Assembly: GCF_900116405.1 (NCBI RefSeq)
Contig: NZ_FPAQ01000015.1
Location: 20,048 to 84,047 of the forward strand
Length of the DNA stretch: 64,000 bases
From: Halomonas saccharevitans
GTDB taxonomy: Bacteria; Pseudomonadota; Gammaproteobacteria; Pseudomonadales; Halomonadaceae
Reading direction: 5' to 3'
The notes beneath the pieces were generated by a model. The model made no database searches, was not told the origin of the DNA, and worked only from the letters and a program-made list of their open reading frames with translations. The first letter of the stretch is position 1, and every line of letters starts with the position of its first letter. The position numbers and the translations under genes were made by a program. Shown here one piece after another: positions 26,122 to 37,170 of the stretch.

Positions 26122-26153
26122 AATAAAAAGCCCCGCCGGTTTCCCGGCGGGGC
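26122..26153 (-). terminator. Rho-independent terminator of groESL
   Basis: On the minus strand GCCCCGCCGG-GAAA-CCGGCGGGGC is a perfect 10-bp stem with a GNRA loop followed by TTTTTATT. It lies about 30 bp beyond the groEL stop. Confidence 0.92.
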
Positions 26154-26184
26154 TGGTCTCAGGCGAGGCCTGGGGGAGGGCGAT

Positions 26185-27861
<1,677 letters not shown>

Positions 27862-27893
27862 TCAGTATCGGGCGATTGCTGGCGGGTCGCGGC

Positions 27894-28187
27894 TCAGCCT
27901 TCGACAACGGCCAGGATGTCGGACTCGCTCATGATCAGCACTTCTTCGCCGTCGATCTTCTGCTTCTCGACGCCGAAGCCATCCTTGAAGATCACGGTGT
28001 CGCCGACCTTGACGTCGAGCGGGCGCACGTCGCCGCTATCCAGAATCCGGCCGTTACCGACGGCGAGGACTTCGCCACGAGTCGGCTTTTCCTGAGCGCT
28101 GCCCGGGAGCACGATGCCGCCTGCAGTCTTCTGCTCTTCTTCAACGCGACGGATGACGACGCGATCGTGCAAGGGACGGATGTTCAT
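27894..28187 (-). CDS. groES: Co-chaperonin GroES (Hsp10)
   Basis: The protein has 97 residues. It begins [40 protein letters not shown], which includes the mobile loop, and ends with [17 protein letters not shown]. It caps the GroEL ring. It is the first gene of groESL, with a leader of about 150 bases from the predicted sigma-32 promoter. Confidence 0.98.
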   Translation of the reverse strand: MNIRPLHDRVVIRRVEEEQKTAGGIVLPGSAQEKPTRGEVLAVGNGRILDSGDVRPLDVKVGDTVIFKDGFGVEKQKIDGEEVLIMSESDILAVVEG

Positions 28188-28340
28188 TGCTCACGTTCTC
28201 CTGATGGTTTGCTGTGCCGGCAATCAATGTCCGGCGGTTTTCATCATCAACCCGCAGGCTAGCTGCGGGGTGGAGGCGGTTATCGCCTTCCTTGTCGATG
28301 GCCCGAAGCGCTTCCCCGGGCCGAATTCCGATGCTGTCGG

Positions 28341-28370
28341 ATAGGTGGGGCTCGGCAGGGCGCTTTCAAG
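28341..28370 (-). promoter_or_regulatory. Predicted sigma-32 heat-shock promoter of groESL
   Basis: On the minus strand CTTGAAA (28,364-28,370) is followed after 13 bases by CCCCACCTAT, close to the consensus CTTGAAA-N13-17-CCCCATNT. The predicted transcript starts near 28,335. No CIRCE-type inverted repeat was seen, so sigma-32 rather than HrcA control is suggested. Confidence 0.75.
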
Positions 28371-28396
28371 GGCTGCCGTGAAAATTTTTTGCCTGA

Positions 28397-28921
28397 TCAG
28401 CGCCTCTCGTCCCGGGAGATGAAATCGCCCTCCAGCGGGCGGTCATCGCCGGTGCTGCCCGGCTCGTCGCGACGCTCGGTCGCGTCATCCCCGTGTGGGC
28501 TCGCCTGCTGCCAGTCGGCATCGCTGCCCTGGCGCGGGCGGTAGGTCTCGGCGCGAACGTGCAGCCCCTTCATGCGTACCCCCAGCCAGGTGAGCGACTT
28601 GGCCAGCAGGCGCCGGGCATTGGGGATCAGGCACATGAAGCCCAGGGCGTCGGAGAGAAAGCCCGGCGCCATCAGCAGCGCGCCGCCGAAGATCAGCGCC
28701 GCCCCGGTCAGAAGCTCGCCCGAGGGGATCTCCCCCTGGTTCATGCGCTCCTGGGCGCGGGCGAAGGTGGCCACGCCCTCGCGGCGGATCAGATGCAGGC
28801 CGATGAAGCCGGTCGCCAGGACCAGCCCCAAGGTGGTGAGCAGGCCGATGTGGCTGCCCACCGAGAAGAGGATGACGAAGTCGAGGAGGGCGAAGAGGGT
28901 GAATATAAGAAGAATGGGCAT
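28397..28921 (-). CDS. fxsA: FxsA-family membrane protein
   Basis: The protein has 174 residues. Two to four hydrophobic helices occupy the first 105 residues, including LTTLGLVLATGFIGLHLIRREG and GALLMAPGFLSDALGFMCLIP, the hallmarks of FxsA (suppressor of F exclusion of phage T7). The tail after residue 115 is hydrophilic and variable. In E. coli fxsA is also near groES. Confidence 0.88.
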   Translation of the reverse strand: MPILLIFTLFALLDFVILFSVGSHIGLLTTLGLVLATGFIGLHLIRREGVATFARAQERMNQGEIPSGELLTGAALIFGGALLMAPGFLSDALGFMCLIPNARRLLAKSLTWLGVRMKGLHVRAETYRPRQGSDADWQQASPHGDDATERRDEPGSTGDDRPLEGDFISRDERR

Positions 28922-29136
28922 GGTGGCTCCGCGGATGACAGTTGCGCTGGTGATGGGGGCGCGGTGCCAGAATTCAAGCCGTCGGGGCGGCGGGGCGGCG
29001 TCGTGGAATATCCTTCCAGGCTTCGTTAAAGTAGCGCTAATCGCAAGGTCATAAGGTTATGCAGGCCGTCCAGGTCTCCTCGAGGGTCGGCTTGAGTCTG
29101 TGATCGTGCGAGTCCCTGTCTCCTGGAGAAGCGCAC

Positions 29137-29898
29137 ATGACATTCGACAATACCGTAATCGCCATCACCGGTGGCGCTCGCGGCCTGGGCCTGGCCATGG
29201 CACGGCGGCTGGGCCGCCAGGGGGCGCGTCTCGCCCTGATGGATCTCGACGGCGACGCCCTGGATCAGGCCGTCTCCCTCCTGCACGCCGAGGGGATCGC
29301 GTCGCGGGGCTTCATCGTCAACGTGGCCGATGAGGCCTCGGTGCAGCAGGCCTTTAGCGATATCCTCGCGTCGCTGGGGCCGATCCAGGGTCTGGTGAAC
29401 AATGCCGGGATCGTCAAGGACGGGCTGCTGGTCAAGGCGAAGGACGGCAAGGTGGAGAAGACGCTGCCCCTGTCGCAGTGGCAGCAGGTGATCGACGTCA
29501 ACCTCACCGGCGTTTTCCTGTGCGGCCGGGAGGCGGCTTCACAGATGATCGAGGCGGGCCACCAGGGCGTCATCGTCAATATCTCGAGCATCTCGCGGGC
29601 CGGCAACATGGGCCAGAGTAACTACGCGGCGGCCAAGGCCGGGGTGGTGGCGCTGACCACCACCTGGGCGGGGGAGCTTTCGCGCTACGGTATTCGCGTG
29701 GGCGCGGTGGCGCCGGGCTTCATCGAGACCGACATGACCGCCTCGATGCGCGAGGACATGCTCGAGAAGCTGACCTCGGGAGTGCCGCTCCGGCGTCTCG
29801 GCCAGCCCGAGGATATCGCCGAAAGTGTCGCCTTCATCATGACCAACGAGTACTTCACTGGGCGGGTGATCGAGTGCGATGGCGGGCTGAGGCTCTAG
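29137..29898 (+). CDS. SDR-family oxidoreductase (FabG-like)
   Basis: The protein has 253 residues and is a classical short-chain dehydrogenase. The cofactor motif is [17 protein letters not shown], with LMDLDGD after strand two suggesting NAD(H) preference. LVNNAGI, the catalytic Ser in NISSIS and the Tyr-x3-Lys in SNYAAAKAG are present. GGAG lies 11-14 bases before the ATG. It stands alone between divergent fxsA and convergent comEA, so context does not indicate the substrate. Confidence 0.85.
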   Translation: MTFDNTVIAITGGARGLGLAMARRLGRQGARLALMDLDGDALDQAVSLLHAEGIASRGFIVNVADEASVQQAFSDILASLGPIQGLVNNAGIVKDGLLVKAKDGKVEKTLPLSQWQQVIDVNLTGVFLCGREAASQMIEAGHQGVIVNISSISRAGNMGQSNYAAAKAGVVALTTTWAGELSRYGIRVGAVAPGFIETDMTASMREDMLEKLTSGVPLRRLGQPEDIAESVAFIMTNEYFTGRVIECDGGLRL

Positions 29899-29963
29899 GG
29901 CTCCAGGCTTGGGATTCTGCGGGCACGATGTTCTCGCCCCGCGTTCTGTCGGCGTGCTGCGTG

Positions 29964-29994
29964 GCGATGCCGGCCGAGGTGCGGCCGGCATCGC
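29964..29994. terminator. Strong hairpin between convergent SDR and ComEA-like genes
   Basis: GCGATGCCGGCC pairs perfectly with GGCCGGCATCGC (12 bp) around a seven-base loop. There is no T-run, so it may end transcripts with Rho or protect message ends in both directions. Confidence 0.5.
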
Positions 29995-30044
29995 TGCCCG
30001 CGATGGATGAGGCGTGTTTGAATACGGTGAGCGACGCGGCGTGA

Positions 30045-30335
30045 TCAGAAGGTGATCTGGTCGGCCAGGCCGTCTACCGTGACCTCGCCGATGCCGCTGA
30101 CCCGCGTCAGATCCTCGGCGTTCTCATAGGGGCCATTGGCCTCGCGATCTTCGACGATCGCCGTGGCCTTGCTCGGGCCGATGCCGGGCAGTTCGGCCAG
30201 CAGCGCCGCATCGGCGGCGTTGATGTCGATCGGTGACATCTCCTGGGCCAGGGCCTGGCTGGCGGCGAGAGGGGCGAGGCCCAGCAGTATCGTCAGCATC
30301 AGGCAGGTCAGGCGGTTCTTGAGGGCGTGGGTCAT
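30045..30335 (-). CDS. ComEA-like helix-hairpin-helix protein, exported
   Basis: The protein has 96 residues. A signal peptide (cleavage near ALA-QEM) is followed by tandem helix-hairpin-helix motifs: PIDINAADAALLAELPGIGPSKATAIVEDREANGPYENAEDLTRVSGIGEVTVDGL. Such proteins bind DNA in the periplasm during natural transformation, or serve unknown roles when alone. No competence genes are nearby. It has its own GGAG site, GAGAGCC, before the ATG. Confidence 0.85.
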   Translation of the reverse strand: MTHALKNRLTCLMLTILLGLAPLAASQALAQEMSPIDINAADAALLAELPGIGPSKATAIVEDREANGPYENAEDLTRVSGIGEVTVDGLADQITF

Positions 30336-30547
30336 GGTGGCTCTCCTTGAGTCCTGGGATGCGGGCCGTTGCCTCTGTGCACCGGCTCGTCCCCTTCAAG
30401 CTAGCGCGCCGGACGCTATCGCCTCGTCAGAGATCGTACCGCTGTGGCGTAAGCCATCACGGAGGCGATGCCGGCGTCTTTGCCCCAGCGGCGTAGGCCA
30501 TCACTGATATACTGGGGCGATTCCTTCACCCTGCCAGGAGCCCGACC

Positions 30548-31249
30548 GTGTCCACCGCTTCTCCCCTGATCATCGCCCTCGACTATGCCTCCCTGGACGC
30601 CGCACTGTGCATGGCCGATCGCCTCGATCCCTCACGCTGCCGGCTCAAGGTGGGCAAGGAGCTGTTTACCCGCAGCGGCCCGGATATCCTCGAGGCGCTG
30701 CACGGTCGAGGCTTCGAGGTGTTTCTGGATCTCAAGTTCCACGACATTCCCAACACCGTGGCCGGAGCCGTCCAGGCGGCGGCCGAGCAGGGCGTATGGA
30801 TGGTCAACGTGCATGCCGGCGGGGGGCGGCGCATGATGGAGGCCGCCCGGGAGCGACTGGATCGTTACGGGCTGTCCACTCACCTGATTGCGGTGACGGT
30901 GCTGACCAGCATGGAGGCCGAGGATCTGTCCGAGGTGGGCGTATCGACGCCTCCCGCGGAGCAGGTCGAACGCCTGGCCGTGCTGGCCCGCGACAGCGGC
31001 ATGCATGGCGTGGTCTGTTCGGCTCAGGAGGCGAATCGCCTGACCACGCTCTGCGGCCCTGACTTCCTCAAGGTGACGCCCGGCATTCGGCCGAGCTTCG
31101 CCGCCGCCGGGGATCAGCGTCGCGTGATGACGCCTCTCGACGCCCTGCGGGCGGGCAGCACGCATCAGGTGGTGGGGCGCCCCGTCACGCAGGCGGAGGA
31201 TCCCATGGCGGCGCTGGCGGCAATAGAAGCGGAGCTGGCCGCCGGCTGA
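30548..31249 (+). CDS. pyrF: Orotidine 5'-phosphate decarboxylase
   Basis: The protein has 233 residues, the normal length. [13 protein letters not shown], the active-site [15 protein letters not shown] with the Lys/Asp charge network, and [19 protein letters not shown] are conserved. It makes UMP from OMP, the last step of de novo pyrimidine synthesis. It starts at GTG after a CAGGAG site, with a TATACT -10-like box at 30,508-30,513. In E. coli it follows lapA-lapB on the same strand; here it is convergent to them. Confidence 0.95.
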   Translation: MSTASPLIIALDYASLDAALCMADRLDPSRCRLKVGKELFTRSGPDILEALHGRGFEVFLDLKFHDIPNTVAGAVQAAAEQGVWMVNVHAGGGRRMMEAARERLDRYGLSTHLIAVTVLTSMEAEDLSEVGVSTPPAEQVERLAVLARDSGMHGVVCSAQEANRLTTLCGPDFLKVTPGIRPSFAAAGDQRRVMTPLDALRAGSTHQVVGRPVTQAEDPMAALAAIEAELAAG

Positions 31250-31256
31250 GGCGAGT

Positions 31257-32435
31257 CTAGCTCCCGTCGGCGGCGTCGATCGGCTGAGTGGTGCCCCAGC
31301 TGCGACAGCGCGGGCACTGCCAGTGCAGCGTCGCGGTGGCGAAGCCGCAGCGCCGGCAGCGGTGACGAGGGCGGGCACGGACCAGTGCTTGGGTATGGCG
31401 CTCGAGTAGTTCGATGCGCTCGTCCTCTTCCCGCGGGTGGCGCCGCGATAGCGACAGTAGCTGGTGAATCGCCTCCAGGCTCGGCTGTCGTTCGAGCTGC
31501 TCGCGGATCAGCGCGACCGCGTCCTCATCACGTCCCTGATGATAGAGCGTCTCGGCCAGCAGGCTGATCACGGACGTGGAGGGCACTTCGTCGAGCAGTT
31601 CCCGCAGGCAGCGGACCAGCCCCTCTTCGTCGTCCAGCAGCCGATAGGCATGGGCCAGCGGCTCGAGCATGAGCGGCGTGTAGCTGGCGTCCTGCTCGGG
31701 AATGCGTCGCAGTAGCTTGATGGCCTGCTTGTACTGGCCGGTGTCCTGAGCCATGGCGGCCAACAGCAGGTTGGCGCGCACGCAGCGCGCATCGGTGGCC
31801 AGCGCCTGACGCAGGTGTCGCCTGGCCAGTACCGGGCTTGCCGAGTGGCGTTCCTCTTCGGCCAGCTCGCAGAGCCAGTGGGCCGCCGCGCGGCGGATGT
31901 CGTCGTGCTGGCGCACCAGCTTGGGCAGTGCCACGTCCAGTGCCGCTTGCCACTCGCGCTCGCGCTCGAACAGATCGATCAGCAGTCGTCTGGCCGATCG
32001 GCGAAGCTCGCTGTCGTGAGTGTCGCGCACCAGGCCCTCGAGCAGACGTTCCGCACGGTCGAGCAGGCCAAGCGCCAGGAAGTCGCGGGAAAGCTCGAGC
32101 TGCACCCGCTCGCTTTGATCGCTGGTCAGTGTCGGCCGGGCGAGCAGGTTCTGATGGATCTTCAGCGCCCGGTCGGCTTCGCTGCGATTGCGAAAGAGGT
32201 TGCCCAGGGCCAGGTGGGTCTCGACGGTATCGCTGTTGACCTCCAGTGCACCGATGAAGGTCTCGATGGCCTGGTCCTGCTGGTCGTTGAGCAGGTAGTT
32301 GAGGCCGACGAAGTAGTCTCGCGCCAGGGAGGGCGTCGCGGAAGAGGCGTCGCCCTTCGGGCGTTCTCGTCGGCCCAGCCACCAGCCGGCGGCGATCGCT
32401 GCCACCAGCAGGGCCAGCAAGAGCACGTCGGGCAT
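31257..32435 (-). CDS. lapB: Lipopolysaccharide assembly protein LapB
   Basis: The protein has 392 residues. One N-terminal membrane anchor (MPDVLLLALLVAAIAAGWWLG) is followed by TPR repeats that begin at DYFVGLNYLLNDQQDQAIETFIGAL. A C-terminal rubredoxin-like zinc knuckle is present (HRCRRCGFATATLHWQCPRC). It links LPS synthesis to transport and controls LpxC turnover through FtsH. It is directly adjacent to lapA. Confidence 0.92.
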   Translation of the reverse strand: MPDVLLLALLVAAIAAGWWLGRRERPKGDASSATPSLARDYFVGLNYLLNDQQDQAIETFIGALEVNSDTVETHLALGNLFRNRSEADRALKIHQNLLARPTLTSDQSERVQLELSRDFLALGLLDRAERLLEGLVRDTHDSELRRSARRLLIDLFEREREWQAALDVALPKLVRQHDDIRRAAAHWLCELAEEERHSASPVLARRHLRQALATDARCVRANLLLAAMAQDTGQYKQAIKLLRRIPEQDASYTPLMLEPLAHAYRLLDDEEGLVRCLRELLDEVPSTSVISLLAETLYHQGRDEDAVALIREQLERQPSLEAIHQLLSLSRRHPREEDERIELLERHTQALVRARPRHRCRRCGFATATLHWQCPRCRSWGTTQPIDAADGS

Positions 32436-32741
32436 CTAGGAGAGTTCCTTCATCTCCTGGACGCGCAGACGATCGAGCTCCTTACGCTGCTGCTGGTTAT
32501 GGCGCTGGGCGCGGGTCAGCAGGGTGCGCAGGCGCAGATAGACGCCGCTCATGGCGATCATGCCGAGCAGCACGCCCGCGGTCAGCGAGGCCAGCAGCCA
32601 GACGGAGAGCGAGGCGGCGGGGAGCTCGATCCAGATCAGGTTCAGGGGCAGGGTCTGCTGGTTGTTGACGGCAAAGAGGATGCCGATCAGCAGCACCGCC
32701 AACAAAATGATGGCCAGGATCAGGCCTTTGAGCCAACGCAT
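32436..32741 (-). CDS. lapA: Lipopolysaccharide assembly protein LapA-like (DUF1049)
   Basis: The protein has 101 residues. Two transmembrane helices (LKGLILAIILLAVLLIGILFAVNN and LSVWLLASLTAGVLLGMIAM) are separated by the conserved stretch QQTLPLNLIWIELPAA, and the tail is a coiled coil. The start at 32,741 (MRWLKG) was chosen to match the family; a longer frame upstream has no similarity. Its stop abuts lapB, as in E. coli. Confidence 0.88.
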   Translation of the reverse strand: MRWLKGLILAIILLAVLLIGILFAVNNQQTLPLNLIWIELPAASLSVWLLASLTAGVLLGMIAMSGVYLRLRTLLTRAQRHNQQQRKELDRLRVQEMKELS

Positions 32742-32793
32742 GTGCAATGTTCCCGTGTCGGTTGAAGGAGGGACGGCGATCGTGGGACGCCGT

Positions 32794-33090
32794 TCAGTAG
32801 CCGAGTGCGCGGCTGGCATCCACCTGTTCGCGCAACTCCTTGCCGGGCTTGAAGTGTGGCACGAACTTGCCGTCGAGTGCGACCGGTTCCCCCGTCTTGG
32901 GGTTCCGGCCGACCCGCGGCTCGCGGTAGTGCAGCGAGAAGCTGCCGAAGCCGCGGATCTCTACCCGGCCTCCTTCGGATAGGGTGTCGGTAATGTCGTC
33001 GAGGATCAGGCGTACCGCCGCCTCGACCTCCTTTACCGACAGCTCCGGCTGTCGCATGGCGATCTGCTCGATCAGTTCGGACTTGGTCAT
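32794..33090 (-). CDS. ihfB: Integration host factor beta subunit
   Basis: The protein has 98 residues. It begins [26 protein letters not shown] and has the beta-arm signature [28 protein letters not shown] with the intercalating proline. It bends DNA as a heterodimer with IhfA, including at sigma-54 promoters such as the two in this window. The usual upstream neighbour rpsA is not here; instead ihfB heads the run ihfB-lapA-lapB. Confidence 0.95.
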   Translation of the reverse strand: MTKSELIEQIAMRQPELSVKEVEAAVRLILDDITDTLSEGGRVEIRGFGSFSLHYREPRVGRNPKTGEPVALDGKFVPHFKPGKELREQVDASRALGY

Positions 33091-33291
33091 CGACTCGTCT
33101 CCGTGCGGTCCTGCCGGGGTCGGCGTGATCCGGGCGTTGTTGTTTTCCAAAGCATACTGGGCAAATCTCGATAAAACAACGCACTACGACCTTTTGCCGA
33201 GCGTTGTGGCGCATGATTCAGAGGCGGGCTGCCGCCGGCCAGGGGCTCGGGTATACTGCTGTCACATCCACTCGACTCAACGAGGCCGACC

Positions 33292-33585
33292 TTGAACGAC
33301 GATTCGTCTCCGGAAGCCGCCCTGCGCAAACGCCTCTATTGGCACTCGCGTCGTGGCATGTGGGAACTGGACCTGCTGTTGATTCCCTTCCTCGAACAGC
33401 GCTATGGCGATCTGGACGAGGCGGACCAGGCGGCGTTCAGGGCTCTGATCGACGAGGAGGATCAGGACCTGTTCGTCTGGCTGATGCGCCGTGAATGGCC
33501 CGAGGACCCGGCGCGGCGCCGCATCGTCAAGCTGATCGTCGAGCATGCCGAGACCACCGACAACGATCACTATCGCAACCTCTAG
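33292..33585 (+). CDS. sdhE: FAD assembly factor SdhE
   Basis: The protein has 97 residues. The family motif RRGMWELD (RGxxE) and YxDLDEADQAAFRALIDEEDQDLFVWL are clear. It promotes covalent flavinylation of succinate dehydrogenase. The only start in range is TTG at 33,292 after a GAGG site; no ATG occurs before the RGMWE motif. The next gene overlaps its end by 41 bp. Confidence 0.9.
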   Translation: MNDDSSPEAALRKRLYWHSRRGMWELDLLLIPFLEQRYGDLDEADQAAFRALIDEEDQDLFVWLMRREWPEDPARRRIVKLIVEHAETTDNDHYRNL

Positions 33586-33943
33586 GGTCGCGCTTGCGGC
33601 TCAGGGGCTGGTGGCCGCCATGGTTGCCGGCCTGGTCAGCGTCGCGGCGGCCACCTGGGCAGGCGCCTTGGCGGTGTGCCTGCTGGCCGGGACGCTGGCC
33701 CTGATGGCGCGTGACCGACGCTCGGGGCAGCTGCGCCTCACGCCGACGGCGGCCGGGGAGACCAGTGCGGCCTGGCGCGATCACGTTGACGAGGCCTGGC
33801 GGCCGGTCAGCCTGCGCTGCGACTACCTCGGCCCCTGGCTGATCGGGCTCTGGATCGAGGGGCGTCGGCTGTGGCTGTGGCCGGACAGCAGCGACCCCGA
33901 AGCCCTTCGCCGGCTGCGTAGGGAGCTGCTGCCGCTGCCCTAG
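33545..33943 (+). CDS. ygfX: YgfX-family inner membrane protein
   Basis: The protein has 132 residues. Two hydrophobic segments (about 14-54) are followed by a soluble part ending WRPVSLRCDYLGPWLIGLWIEGRRLWLWPDSSDPEALRRLRRELL. YgfX is encoded next to sdhE in many gammaproteobacteria and has been described as a membrane partner of the SdhE (CptB) protein. Translation is probably coupled through the 41-bp overlap. Confidence 0.82.
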   Translation: MPRPPTTITIATSRVALAAQGLVAAMVAGLVSVAAATWAGALAVCLLAGTLALMARDRRSGQLRLTPTAAGETSAAWRDHVDEAWRPVSLRCDYLGPWLIGLWIEGRRLWLWPDSSDPEALRRLRRELLPLP

Positions 33944-34012
33944 CGGTGTAAACCCCACAGTGGGCCCTGAGGCGCCCTGCCTCTCTTTGGCGCGGCGCCA
34001 CTTCGAGCGGCG

Positions 34013-35593
34013 TCAGCTCGCCTCGAGGTCCGTCAGGAAGATGCGCGAGGGGTGCGGGTCGGCGTCGCCGTGGACGGCACAGCCAGGATTGTGGTGCAGC
34101 CCGCGGGATTCGCGCCGCCCGCGCGCCGAAGCCACGGTGAGGCGCGCCAGGCGCAGGGCGTGCCAAAGGTTCGACAACTCCACCGACGGGGCGGCCTCGC
34201 GAACGCGCAGGGCCAAATCTCGATGCAGCTGGGAAAGCTCCCTGGCGGCCTCGTCGAGGCCCTGATCAGTGCGAACGATGGCCACCCGGGCGCTCATCAG
34301 CTGGCGCATCGCTTCGCGGATGGCGGTGAGGGTCTCCGGGGATTCCACCCGATCGCCGAAATGTGCCGTCAGTAGCTCGGCCGCCGAGCCTGGCGCTGTC
34401 TCGAGCAGTCGCCGGGCGCAGCTGCGCGCATACACTAGGCACTCCAGCAACGAGTTGCTGGCCATGCGGTTGGCGCCGTGCAGGCCGGTGCAGGCGACCT
34501 CGCCGATGGCGTAAAGGCGCGGTACCGTGGTGGCGCCCTCGAGGTCGGTGCTCACCCCGCCGCAGCTGTAGTGGGCGGCCGGCACCACCGGGATCGGCTG
34601 CTGGACGATGTCCAGTCCTCGCCTCGCACAGTGGGCGTGAATGGTCGGGAAGTGCTGGCGGATGGCGGTCTCGCCGAGGTGGCGGATATCCAGGAAGACA
34701 TGATCGGTGTCGGTGCGCTGCATTTCGGCATCGATGGCTCGGGCGACCACGTCCCGGGGCGCCAGTTCGGCGCGGGGGTCGATCCCGGGCATGAAGCGTT
34801 CCCCGGCGGCATTGAGCAATTGTCCGCCTTCGCCGCGCACCGCCTCGCTGATCAGGAAGGCCGGGCCATCGGGATCGAAGAGGCAGGTCGGGTGGAACTG
34901 CTGGAACTCCAGGTTCATCAGTTCGGCGCCGAGCTCCGCGGCCATCATCATGCCCTCGCCGCTGGCCGGCTGGGGGCTGGTGGTGTGGCGGTAGAGGCCG
35001 CTGGCGCCGCCGGTGGCGAGCACGGTATCTGCGGCGAGCAGTTCGTGCACCCGGCCCTCGCCGTCGAGGCAGCGCGCCCCCCGGCAGTGGCCCTGGGCGT
35101 CACCGATCAGGCCGATGGCGGTGAGGTCGCCGCGCAGCGTGATGCTCGGATGGGCATCCACGTGCTGGCGCAGGGTCTCGACCACCGCGCGCCCGGTGGC
35201 GTCGTCGGCATGAATGATGCGCCTGGCGCCATGACCTCCCTCGCGGGTCAGGTGATAGGGGTAGCCGGCGTCGGGGCTGTGATCCGGCGTGAAGGGCACG
35301 CCCAGCGACAGCAGCCACGCGATGGCGGATGGGCCCTGCTCGACGGTGAATCGCACCGCGGTCTCATCGCACAGGCCATCGCCGGCTACCAGGGTGTCGG
35401 CGACGTGGGCCTCGATGTCGTCCTGGGGGGAGAGTACCGCGGCGATGCCCCCCTGAGCCCAGCGGCTGGCGCCCTGGTCGTCGCTGGTCGGTCGCAGCAG
35501 CGTGACCCGGCGATGGTCGGCTACCTCGAGTGCCAGCACCAGTCCGGCGACGCCGCCGCCGATGACCAGCACCTCATGCTTGCCGTCAGTCAT
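34013..35593 (-). CDS. nadB: L-aspartate oxidase
   Basis: The protein has 526 residues. The FAD motif VIGGGVAGLVLALEVA, the active-site GGIAAVLSPQDD, LTREGGHGARRIIHADDATGRAVV and PAAHYSCGGVSTDLEG with CTGLHGANRMASNSLLE are all typical. It oxidises aspartate to iminoaspartate for NAD synthesis. Its start overlaps the upstream FUSC gene by four bases. Confidence 0.95.
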   Translation of the reverse strand: MTDGKHEVLVIGGGVAGLVLALEVADHRRVTLLRPTSDDQGASRWAQGGIAAVLSPQDDIEAHVADTLVAGDGLCDETAVRFTVEQGPSAIAWLLSLGVPFTPDHSPDAGYPYHLTREGGHGARRIIHADDATGRAVVETLRQHVDAHPSITLRGDLTAIGLIGDAQGHCRGARCLDGEGRVHELLAADTVLATGGASGLYRHTTSPQPASGEGMMMAAELGAELMNLEFQQFHPTCLFDPDGPAFLISEAVRGEGGQLLNAAGERFMPGIDPRAELAPRDVVARAIDAEMQRTDTDHVFLDIRHLGETAIRQHFPTIHAHCARRGLDIVQQPIPVVPAAHYSCGGVSTDLEGATTVPRLYAIGEVACTGLHGANRMASNSLLECLVYARSCARRLLETAPGSAAELLTAHFGDRVESPETLTAIREAMRQLMSARVAIVRTDQGLDEAARELSQLHRDLALRVREAAPSVELSNLWHALRLARLTVASARGRRESRGLHHNPGCAVHGDADPHPSRIFLTDLEAS

Positions 35594-36732
35594 CTGCCTT
35601 TCCTTCTCGTGTGGTGGTCATCGGCGGTCGACTGGGCGTCGGTGAGGCCGTGGTCGGGGGCTCGGCGGCGCAGTCGCCGGCTGGGCAGGCGATCCAGGTC
35701 GCCGAGGCGCCGGGTCAGGTCGTCGGTGAGTCGTGCCAGCTCTCGATTGAGCCACAGATAGCCGCCGGGACTGAAGAGGCGTCTTCCGTCGCTCGCCCGG
35801 GCGTTGGCGGCAAGCTCGGCGTGGCGGTCCAGGGCGAAGGGGGTAATGGTGACGTCGATCGCCCGGCCGGTGCGCACCTGGAAGGCCAGGGTGCCGATGC
35901 CGCGTGCCAGGGTGTGCTGCTGTTCGCGCAGTCCGTCCATGGCCTCGATGAGCTCGTGCCCGTCGCGGCTGTTCCAGTGGGTCTCGAGCAAGAGCTCGAT
36001 GGTGGAGAGCATGCGCCGCTGCAGCGAGATCAGATCGTCCAGTTCGTGGCGGGTCAGGCGTCGCTCGCGGTGGATGGCATCCACCAGGCCGCGCTGCTTG
36101 ATCAGCAGGCTGCTGGTGGCCTTGAGCAGCTCGCGGGCGTCGATGTCGTGGGCGGCCGTGGCGGTAGTGTGGGCATGATAGAGGCGGGCCATGCGATCGA
36201 GATTGTCGGCCAGCATGAAGCGCATCATGTCGGTAGCCTTCTGGGGCAGCACCAGGACCGTGACGGCGATGCCTACGAGGGTGCCGAGCAGCACGTCGAA
36301 GGCGCGCCATAGTGCGATGTTAAGCTCCTGCTGGCCGCCGCCTATCACCAGCAGCAGGCTGATGGCGAACATCAGGCCGCTGTAGCCGTGCCGATTGCCG
36401 AAGGTCAGCCAGGTGGCGGCGGCGATGCCGCACAGGGCGCCGAAGGGCACCAGGTAGGGCCAGGGCAGGGGGAGCATGATCAGCAAAAGGCCGACGCTGG
36501 CGCCGAGCACGGTGCCGAGCAGGCGCTGACGTCCCTTGTCGAGCACGCCGCCGATGTGAGGAAGGTTGCCCATCACCATGATGGTGCTGACCAGGGCCCA
36601 GCCGCTGTGCTGGATGGCAAATGCTTCGATGAGGGTAAAGGTGGCGCAGAGGGCCAGCACGATGCGCAGCACGTAGAGCTTGCGTCGATGCTGATAATTG
36701 AAGTAGGGGTCACGCAGGCGCGGCAGGATCAT
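35590..36732 (-). CDS. FUSC-family inner membrane transporter-like protein
   Basis: The protein has 380 residues. About six transmembrane helices fill the N-terminal half, with the FUSC pattern HSGWALVSTIMVMGNLPHIGGVLDKGRQRLLGTVLGASVGLLL. The C-terminal half is helical and cytoplasmic. Relatives include aromatic acid or fusaric acid exporters (AaeB type). The overlap with nadB suggests an operon, though no functional link is known. Confidence 0.8.
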   Translation of the reverse strand: MILPRLRDPYFNYQHRRKLYVLRIVLALCATFTLIEAFAIQHSGWALVSTIMVMGNLPHIGGVLDKGRQRLLGTVLGASVGLLLIMLPLPWPYLVPFGALCGIAAATWLTFGNRHGYSGLMFAISLLLVIGGGQQELNIALWRAFDVLLGTLVGIAVTVLVLPQKATDMMRFMLADNLDRMARLYHAHTTATAAHDIDARELLKATSSLLIKQRGLVDAIHRERRLTRHELDDLISLQRRMLSTIELLLETHWNSRDGHELIEAMDGLREQQHTLARGIGTLAFQVRTGRAIDVTITPFALDRHAELAANARASDGRRLFSPGGYLWLNRELARLTDDLTRRLGDLDRLPSRRLRRRAPDHGLTDAQSTADDHHTRRKGR

Positions 36733-36803
36733 GAGATGGCGTCCCGTTGGAGGGTCGCGCCCGACGCTTTCAGGATAGTGCTAGCAGGGGAGTGCTAGTG
36801 AGC

Positions 36804-36890
36804 TGGTGCCCGGAGCCGGGCTCGAACCGGCACGGTGTTGCCACCGAGGGATTTTAAGTCCCTTGCGTCTACCAATTTCGCCATCCGGGC
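36804..36890 (-). tRNA. tRNA-Leu (anticodon TAA)
   Basis: An 87-nt class II tRNA with encoded CCA. The 5' arm GCCCGGA pairs with TCCGGGC, the T-arm contains GGTTCGAGCC, and the anticodon loop CTTAAAA gives TAA. A long variable arm is present as expected for leucine. It is the last of three tRNAs transcribed Gly-Cys-Leu downstream of pgsA. Confidence 0.97.
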
Positions 36891-36922
36891 GGCTCGGTCA
36901 CGAGCGGGCAACCAGGGAATAG

Positions 36923-36996
36923 TGGAGGCTGGAGTCGGAATCGAACCGGCGTACACGGAGTTGCAGTCCGCTGCATAACCACTCTGCCATCCAGCC
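36923..36996 (-). tRNA. tRNA-Cys (anticodon GCA)
   Basis: A 74-nt tRNA with encoded CCA. It starts GGCTGGATGGCAGAGTGG, the anticodon stem-loop GGACTGCAACTCC gives GCA, and the discriminator base is U as required for cysteine. Confidence 0.97.
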
Positions 36997-37022
36997 TCAT
37001 GAGTCGTACCATTCGTAGGGAA

Positions 37023-37097
37023 TGGAGCGGGAAAGGAGATTCGAACTCCCGACCCTCGCCTTGGCAAGGCGATGCTCTACCGCTGAGCTATTCCCGC
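37023..37097 (-). tRNA. tRNA-Gly (anticodon GCC)
   Basis: A 75-nt tRNA with encoded CCA. It starts GCGGGAATAGCTCAGCGG, the anticodon loop TTGCCAA gives GCC, and the T-loop is TTCGAAT. It is the first tRNA of the trio after pgsA. Confidence 0.97.
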
Positions 37098-37170
37098 CTG
37101 ACTCGAGTGCGTATTATACGGATAAGTCGGTGACTGTCAAACGCTTTCTATCCCTTGAGCGCCAATCGCC

